The notes beneath the pieces are model-generated. The model was not told where the DNA came from, did no database searches, and was given only the letters and a program-made list of their open reading frames with translations. A stretch of 64,000 nucleotides of DNA from Mesonia maritima (lineage in GTDB: Bacteria > Bacteroidota > Bacteroidia > Flavobacteriales > Flavobacteriaceae), in assembly GCF_042433895.1 (NCBI RefSeq), contig NZ_JBHLUA010000004.1, forward strand, positions 124,001-188,000, read 5' to 3'. Of the stretch, positions 58,948-64,000 are shown piece by piece. Position 1 is the first letter of the stretch, and each line of letters starts with the position of its first letter. The position numbers and the translations under genes were made by a program.

Positions 58948-61770
58948 TTAATACCAACGTCTGGTAAATAATTTTAGTAACGTATTTATGTCTAAAGAAA
59001 CGATAAAGCGAATTTTTTGATCGTAATTGGGCTGATCAATCTCCCAACCGAGATTGGAATAGACCGGAAAAAATAATTCAAAATAATCTTGTACTAAACT
59101 TACGCGAACTCCAGAATCGTATAAAAATTTAGCCTTGTTACCGCTATTTTTTACCAAACCAACATCGCCATAAGCGTGAATCCAATTCCACATCGTGAAA
59201 CTGGAATTTAAACTGGTAATCCATTGATTGGCAAATTCGGGTTGAAGTTGCGATTTAAATCCGCCTTCTGCTTCAATATATTGCTGACTGAATAAACCTT
59301 CGCTTTCACTTCTTCCGTAGTAATTATAATCAAATAAATAATCGGTTGGGCGATCTAAAGCAAAGCTGAAATAATCTGAATTTTTACTATCGTTAAATAG
59401 AAAAGCACCGGCGAAAAAGCGAAATTCTAACTGGCGATTGTTTAAAAATAATTTTCGCCATTTCGATTCAAACGAAAGTTTACTAAATTTTTTTGCGATT
59501 TGATAGTCAAAAGAAGCAGTAAAATAATCTGCAAAATTTTGGTTGCTATAATTATACTGTAAATTAAAAACGCTATAATCGGGTTCATCTACCGGATTAG
59601 TAGCCGCACGATCTCTAAAAACATTTACGCTTCTAATTCCAATGGCTTGTTTTTCGTTATCGCGTAAATAAGGATTTCTAAAATAAATATTGAAAAAGGG
59701 CGTGACTTTATGGTAATATAAATCTTGCGCATATGAATAACGTGTTCCGCTAAAACCGTACTGAACAGCGTTCATTTTCTGATTTTTGTATTGATGAACA
59801 TTGCTTATAGAAGCAGAACCAACCAACGCGCCACTTGTAAAACCATATTTTGGAGCGATTTTGTAATTGAAATTTCGACGTAAAATACTTTTGTTATAAA
59901 GTTTTGGACCAATTGTTAATCCATCATATAAATTGTAGTCGAATTCGGGAATGATAAAAAATTGTTGATACGCGGGATCTTCAACATCATCTAATAATCT
60001 GAATTGTATGGGTTTGTGTAATAAAGTTGTTACACGATGGTAATTATTTCTTCGGTTAATTTCAGGAATTACGCCATCGTGATTTAGAGCTAAGCGGTCG
60101 ATTTCATCACGCGGAATGGTGACTTTTTTTATTCCGTTTACATCTTCAATCCAATATTTAGCGACGATGGAATCATTTTTTAATCCGAATAACGAGACAG
60201 GTAATTTATTGGGATATTTATTTATAATTACAACTGAAAGCGAATCTTCAGTTTTCTTAACTTCTGATATTTTAAAATCGATAAAATTGTTGGAAGGAAC
60301 AAAATCTGTAAAAAACCAATCGATATTTTTAGAAGTATTTTTTTTCAGAATACGTTCGAAATCTTCAGGGTGAACGGGTTTTAATGTATAATCTACGTAA
60401 AATTCTTTAATGCTTTTTTGAAGGGTAGAATCGGCTAAAAAATTATCGATATAATTAAAACCCAGTCCGGCTTTATATGGGTTGGCAATATTTTTATTGA
60501 ATTTTACCAACGAATCTTGCGGCGTGGTTAAAGCTTGATCTAAATTTAATCGCGCCATATTCATAAATAAATAGTGGTAGCGATCATTAAATTCTAAATC
60601 GGCTAAATGGAACCAACGTAACCCAATTATTTCGCTAAAGCTGCCAATTAATTTTACATCATCATAATAGGTTTTTACATATTCCATCATCAAGTAAATA
60701 TGGATAGCATCAACTAACCATTTTTCTTCACGCGGATTTAGTAAAAGTGTTGTGTTTAAATATTTTTTGGTAATCGTTTTTAAAAGTTTAATATCATATT
60801 GAAAACCATCTGGAAACGGACGAATAAATCGTGGTAATTGATTAAAACCGTAAACCGGGCTTTGATCATAATCTTCTTCTGAAACTACAATTTTATCATA
60901 CGGATATTTGCCTAATTTTTCTTCTAAAAAATCAACCGCACGATCTAAGGTTAATTCTTTTAATTCAGTTTTAATATCGTTGTCTTGAATATTGCTTACA
61001 ACTTCAAGATCATCAATTTTATAGGTTTCAAAAAAATCATTTTCTAAAACATACAGCGATAGATCAATTCTGTCTTTCCCGGTAAGAGAAACTTTCTTCG
61101 TTTCAGAATCAATTAAAGTAGGTTCGCTAACATCTAAATTTGAAATCACATTATAAGCGAGTGGAACTCTTAAATCGATTGAAAAATCTAACTTCGGAAT
61201 AAATAAATCGTGCAAATTTTTATGGCTGTAAACATTCCAATCGCCATTATAAACCGCGGGAAGAATCATCCAATATTTTAATTTGAAAGTACCTTTTCCG
61301 TAACCAAATCCGGTAAATTTATCATCGGGAATTTTAATTACATAATTTAATTGAATTTCTGTAGTCTCATTTGGTAAAAGTGGTTTGGTCAATTCAACTC
61401 TAATAACATCAGGCATATTTTCCGGTCTAACCCAACGCATTTTTTGTTGAAGTGAATCTTGAATATTTTCAATTATTGTATAGCCTCTTTCATGATCTTT
61501 CGCATAATGATATTTTCTATAATAATCTTCAGCAAAGCGTTCGGCTAAAGGCGTTGTTTTCGAGGAAAAGCTATTTGCCCAATCATTTAAATAAATTTCC
61601 TGAAGAGAATTTTCACTTGTATTTTTATATTGAATTTTTTGTGAAAAAGAAAGTGTTTTTTCGCTTACGCTTAAAGCAGCAGAAGCTTTAATGCTATGTT
61701 GTGCGAAGCATTCCGTTCCTAGAAAAATAACCACAAAAAGGGTTAAAAATAATGTGTAGATTATTTTCAA
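58948..61770 (-). CDS. M1 peptidase-like protein without zinc site, fused to an outer-membrane beta-barrel
   Basis: A 940-residue protein with signal peptide MKIIYTLFLTLFVVIFLGTE. Residues about 25-490 resemble the M1 (gluzincin) aminopeptidase fold, including VYGFNQLPRF at the GAMEN position and REEKWLVDAIHIYL at the conserved WL-x-E-G helix. The zinc motif HExxH should be at 331-335, but reads KTITK, and the third ligand position is D354, so the zinc site is lost. From about 590 to the end the sequence has alternating amphipathic strands and ends in aromatic R-R-W-Y, typical of an outer-membrane barrel. It is probably a surface or periplasmic binding or assembly protein; function unknown. 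Confidence 0.78.
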   Translation of the reverse strand: MKIIYTLFLTLFVVIFLGTECFAQHSIKASAALSVSEKTLSFSQKIQYKNTSENSLQEIYLNDWANSFSSKTTPLAERFAEDYYRKYHYAKDHERGYTIIENIQDSLQQKMRWVRPENMPDVIRVELTKPLLPNETTEIQLNYVIKIPDDKFTGFGYGKGTFKLKYWMILPAVYNGDWNVYSHKNLHDLFIPKLDFSIDLRVPLAYNVISNLDVSEPTLIDSETKKVSLTGKDRIDLSLYVLENDFFETYKIDDLEVVSNIQDNDIKTELKELTLDRAVDFLEEKLGKYPYDKIVVSEEDYDQSPVYGFNQLPRFIRPFPDGFQYDIKLLKTITKKYLNTTLLLNPREEKWLVDAIHIYLMMEYVKTYYDDVKLIGSFSEIIGLRWFHLADLEFNDRYHYLFMNMARLNLDQALTTPQDSLVKFNKNIANPYKAGLGFNYIDNFLADSTLQKSIKEFYVDYTLKPVHPEDFERILKKNTSKNIDWFFTDFVPSNNFIDFKISEVKKTEDSLSVVIINKYPNKLPVSLFGLKNDSIVAKYWIEDVNGIKKVTIPRDEIDRLALNHDGVIPEINRRNNYHRVTTLLHKPIQFRLLDDVEDPAYQQFFIIPEFDYNLYDGLTIGPKLYNKSILRRNFNYKIAPKYGFTSGALVGSASISNVHQYKNQKMNAVQYGFSGTRYSYAQDLYYHKVTPFFNIYFRNPYLRDNEKQAIGIRSVNVFRDRAATNPVDEPDYSVFNLQYNYSNQNFADYFTASFDYQIAKKFSKLSFESKWRKLFLNNRQLEFRFFAGAFLFNDSKNSDYFSFALDRPTDYLFDYNYYGRSESEGLFSQQYIEAEGGFKSQLQPEFANQWITSLNSSFTMWNWIHAYGDVGLVKNSGNKAKFLYDSGVRVSLVQDYFELFFPVYSNLGWEIDQPNYDQKIRFIVSLDINTLLKLFTRRWY

Positions 61771-61856
61771 ATTAAAAATTACTTTAAAAACTGGTTGGGA
61801 AAGCTTTTTTATGAACCCGAATGTATTACAATTTATTTTATAATAAAGCGATTTAT

Positions 61857-62552
61857 TTAAAAATTAGGACTTAAATTATATTGGTTGTAAAATTCATCTA
61901 AAATCTGAATAACATCATCTTCGGTATCTGCCATTTGTACCAGATGGATATCGCCGGCGCTAATATTTTTAAAGTTATCTAATAAAGTAGTTTTTACCCA
62001 ATCGAATAAGCCTTTCCAAAATTCTGAACCGACTAAAATAATCGGAAACTTATCTATTTTATTAGTTTGTATTAATGTAATGGCTTCAAATAATTCATCT
62101 AAGGTTCCAAAACCGCCTGGCATTACTACAAAACCTTGTGAATATTTAACAAACATTACTTTACGCACAAAGAAATAATCGAAATCTAAACTTTTATCTT
62201 TATCGATAAATGGATTGTCGTGTTGCTCAAACGGTAAATCAATATTCAAACCAACTGAAGTTCCGCCGGCTAAATGTGCACCTTTGTTACCAGCTTCCAT
62301 AATTCCGGGTCCGCCACCAGTAATGACACCATAACCGTGTTCTACAATTTTTTCAGCAACACGTGTAGCCAATTTGTAATATTTATGTTCAGGATTTGTA
62401 CGCGCCGAACCGAATATAGAAACACAAGGTCCAATTTCACTCATGCGTTCATAACCGTAGACAAATTCGCTCATTATTTTAAATAACGCCCAGCTGTCGT
62501 TTGTTTTTATTTCGTTCCAGCCTTTGTGGCGTTGATGTTTCATAATGCTCAT
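61857..62552 (-). CDS. LOG family protein (TIGR00730; cytokinin riboside 5'-monophosphate phosphoribohydrolase type)
   Basis: The 231-residue Rossmann-fold protein has CVSIFGSARTNPEHKYY, YGVITGGGPGIMEAGNKGAH and VVMPGGFGTLDELFEAITLI, where PGGxGTxxE is the LOG catalytic signature with the catalytic Arg and Glu. Members cleave the N-glycosidic bond of AMP-like nucleotides. The bacterial role, whether cytokinin related or nucleotide recycling, is not certain. It follows uvrA with a 24-base gap on the same strand. Confidence 0.9.
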   Translation of the reverse strand: MSIMKHQRHKGWNEIKTNDSWALFKIMSEFVYGYERMSEIGPCVSIFGSARTNPEHKYYKLATRVAEKIVEHGYGVITGGGPGIMEAGNKGAHLAGGTSVGLNIDLPFEQHDNPFIDKDKSLDFDYFFVRKVMFVKYSQGFVVMPGGFGTLDELFEAITLIQTNKIDKFPIILVGSEFWKGLFDWVKTTLLDNFKNISAGDIHLVQMADTEDDVIQILDEFYNQYNLSPNF

Positions 62553-62576
62553 AGATTCGTTCTTTTCAACTTAAAA

Positions 62577-64000
62577 CTATTTTAGTTCTTTTTTCAAAAA
62601 TTTAGCCGTGTAACTTTTTTTATGCTTGGCAACTTCTTCGGGTGTTCCCTGCGTAATTATTTTTCCGCCATTTTTTCCACCTTCATAACCAATATCAATA
62701 ATATGATCTGCTAATTTAATCACATCCATATTATGTTCGATAATTAAAACAGTATTTCCTTTGTTCGTCAATCGATTTAAAACTTCCATCAATACGCGAA
62801 TATCTTCAAAATGAAGTCCGGTTGTAGGTTCATCTAAAATATAAAAAGTATTTCCAGTATCGCGTTTCGATAATTCGGTTGCTAATTTTATACGTTGCGC
62901 TTCACCGCCGGAAAGTGTTGTACTTTGTTGACCAAGCGTAATGTAACCCAAACCAACATCTTGAATAGTTTTTAGTTTTCGGTAAATCTTCGGAATTTGA
63001 TCAAAAAAGTCGGTCGCTTCATTAATAGTCATTTCTAAGACATCACTAATCGATTTTCCTTTGTAGCGAATTTCTAAAGTTTCTCTGTTGAAACGTTTTC
63101 CCTGACAAGTTTCACATTCAACATAAACATCGGGTAAAAAATTCATTTCAATCACTCGAAGTCCGCCACCTTTGCAAGTTTCGCATCTTCCGCCCTTTAC
63201 ATTAAAACTGAATCTTCCCGGTTTATACCCTCTAATTTGCGCTTCCGGAGTTTTAGCGAATAAACTTCTTATTTCTGAAAAAACACCGGTATAAGTCGCT
63301 GGATTTGAACGCGGCGTTCTCCCGATTGGCGATTGATTAATATCGATTACCTTATCGCAATTATCTAAACCTTTTATGCTTTTATAGGGCTGCGGAACTT
63401 TTACGCCATTAAAATAATGCGCGTTCATAATCGGGTAAAGCGTTTCGTTAATTAGCGTCGATTTTCCACTTCCGGAAACGCCGGTAACTAAAATCATTTT
63501 TCCCAACGGAAGTTTAACCGAAACATTTTTTAGGTTATTTCCGGTAGCGCCTTTTAACTCGATAAATTTTCCGTTGCCTTCACGTCTTTTCTTCGGAACT
63601 TCAATTTCTTTTGTTCCATTTAAATAAGAAGCCGTTAAGGTTTTATGTTTTTTGATTTCTTCTGGTGTTCCTTGACTAATGATTTCACCGCCGTGTTTTC
63701 CGGCAAACGGACCAATGTCGATAACGTGATCGGCACGTTCTATCATATCTTTATCGTGTTCAACTACAATTACGGAATTCCCGACATCGCGTAAAGATTC
63801 TAGCGAATTGATTAGTTTTTCATTATCGCGTTGATGAAGCCCAATACTTGGTTCATCTAAAATATAAAGCACACCAACCAATTGTGAACCAATTTGTGTA
63901 GCCAAGCGAATACGTTGCGCTTCACCGCCAGAGAGTGATTTAGAGCCACGATTTAAAGAGAGATAAGTTAAACCAACATCGACTAAAAATTGCAATCGCG
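62577..64000 (-). CDS. uvrA: Excinuclease ABC subunit UvrA (partial, 3' part of gene)
   Basis: The visible 474 codons are the C-terminal half of UvrA: the first ABC signature LNRGSKSLSGGEAQRIRLAT with LYILDEPSIGLHQRDN, then the second ABC Walker A LVTGVSGSGKSTLINETLYP, a zinc module CETCKGGG and CETCQGKRFN, the second signature TTLSGGEAQRIKLATELSKR and LDEPTTGLHFEDI. UvrA scans DNA for damage and delivers UvrB. The gene continues beyond the right edge. It is on the same strand as LOG, which follows it. Confidence 0.97.
   Translation of the reverse strand, partial: RLQFLVDVGLTYLSLNRGSKSLSGGEAQRIRLATQIGSQLVGVLYILDEPSIGLHQRDNEKLINSLESLRDVGNSVIVVEHDKDMIERADHVIDIGPFAGKHGGEIISQGTPEEIKKHKTLTASYLNGTKEIEVPKKRREGNGKFIELKGATGNNLKNVSVKLPLGKMILVTGVSGSGKSTLINETLYPIMNAHYFNGVKVPQPYKSIKGLDNCDKVIDINQSPIGRTPRSNPATYTGVFSEIRSLFAKTPEAQIRGYKPGRFSFNVKGGRCETCKGGGLRVIEMNFLPDVYVECETCQGKRFNRETLEIRYKGKSISDVLEMTINEATDFFDQIPKIYRKLKTIQDVGLGYITLGQQSTTLSGGEAQRIKLATELSKRDTGNTFYILDEPTTGLHFEDIRVLMEVLNRLTNKGNTVLIIEHNMDVIKLADHIIDIGYEGGKNGGKIITQGTPEEVAKHKKSYTAKFLKKELK

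Noticed and set aside
1..64000. tRNA, rRNA, CRISPR, riboswitch and transposase features
   Set aside because: Reading both strands I found no tRNA cloverleaf, no rRNA, no regularly spaced repeat array, no recognisable riboswitch aptamer and no transposase or integrase motif. Small RNAs cannot be excluded without a covariance search.

Overview
This window reads as chromosomal DNA of a low-GC member of the Bacteroidota, most likely the family Flavobacteriaceae. The evidence is three neighbouring secreted proteins with gliding/type IX secretion C-terminal sorting domains, a men (menaquinone) pathway, fused alpha/beta 2-oxoacid dehydrogenase E1, DUF5606, an AT-rich codon style (TTA, AAA, GAA), no visible Shine-Dalgarno sequences, and many TAnnTTTG boxes (the Bacteroidota primary-sigma -7 element) just upstream of genes. 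No rRNA, tRNA, CRISPR array, transposase, integrase or phage gene was recognised. The window is mainly housekeeping and envelope genes. Both edges cut genes: mnmA at the left, uvrA at the right.

Layout. 1-6.8 kb: mnmA (partial), a MORN-type secreted protein, a three-domain fasciclin lipoprotein, yidC and pyrG, a DUF3820 protein. 7-13.4 kb: sucC, a PAS histidine kinase with an overlapping response regulator, an iron-sulfur APS reductase, DUF1456, DUF2254, and an Hsp20 chaperone with palindromic upstream sites. 13.4-25 kb: uvrB, three large T9SS type B secreted proteins that share an approximately 85-residue repeat, and an ABC-2 exporter. 25-31 kb: an orphan protein with a kinase-like catalytic loop, a nucleoid-associated protein, ctaA, cca, tsaC. 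31-41.7 kb: an envelope-glycan region with a pyruvyltransferase, three GT4-type and two GT2 glycosyltransferases, a Kdo-kinase-like protein, a TupA-type ATP-grasp enzyme and a heptosyltransferase-like GT9, ending at dapD. 41.7-45 kb: ruvX, a four-helix-bundle protein, def, DUF5606, mazG. 45-54.3 kb: thioesterase (probable menI), menF, menD, DUF2853, a CvfB-like S1 protein, two small secreted proteins, asnB, menB. 54.3-64 kb: two bacterial-PH membrane proteins, fused E1 dehydrogenase, a peptidase-like protein fused to an outer-membrane barrel, a LOG-family hydrolase and the 3' part of uvrA.

How the genes fit together. The glycan region probably builds or decorates the lipopolysaccharide core or a surface glycan; it is transcribed mostly leftwards and is interleaved with tRNA-modification genes. 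The men genes turn chorismate into the naphthoate ring of menaquinone, with the later steps only partly present. The T9SS cargo proteins need secretion machinery encoded elsewhere.

The most interesting observations are: two copies of a small interspersed repeat with conserved ends and an unrelated central hairpin (27.5 and 43.8 kb); a kinase-like orphan; a metallopeptidase fold that has lost its zinc site and is joined to a beta-barrel; a shared repeat module in seven copies across three secreted proteins; and an asnB terminator that contains the gene's own stop codon. I did not find a clearly new multi-gene system.
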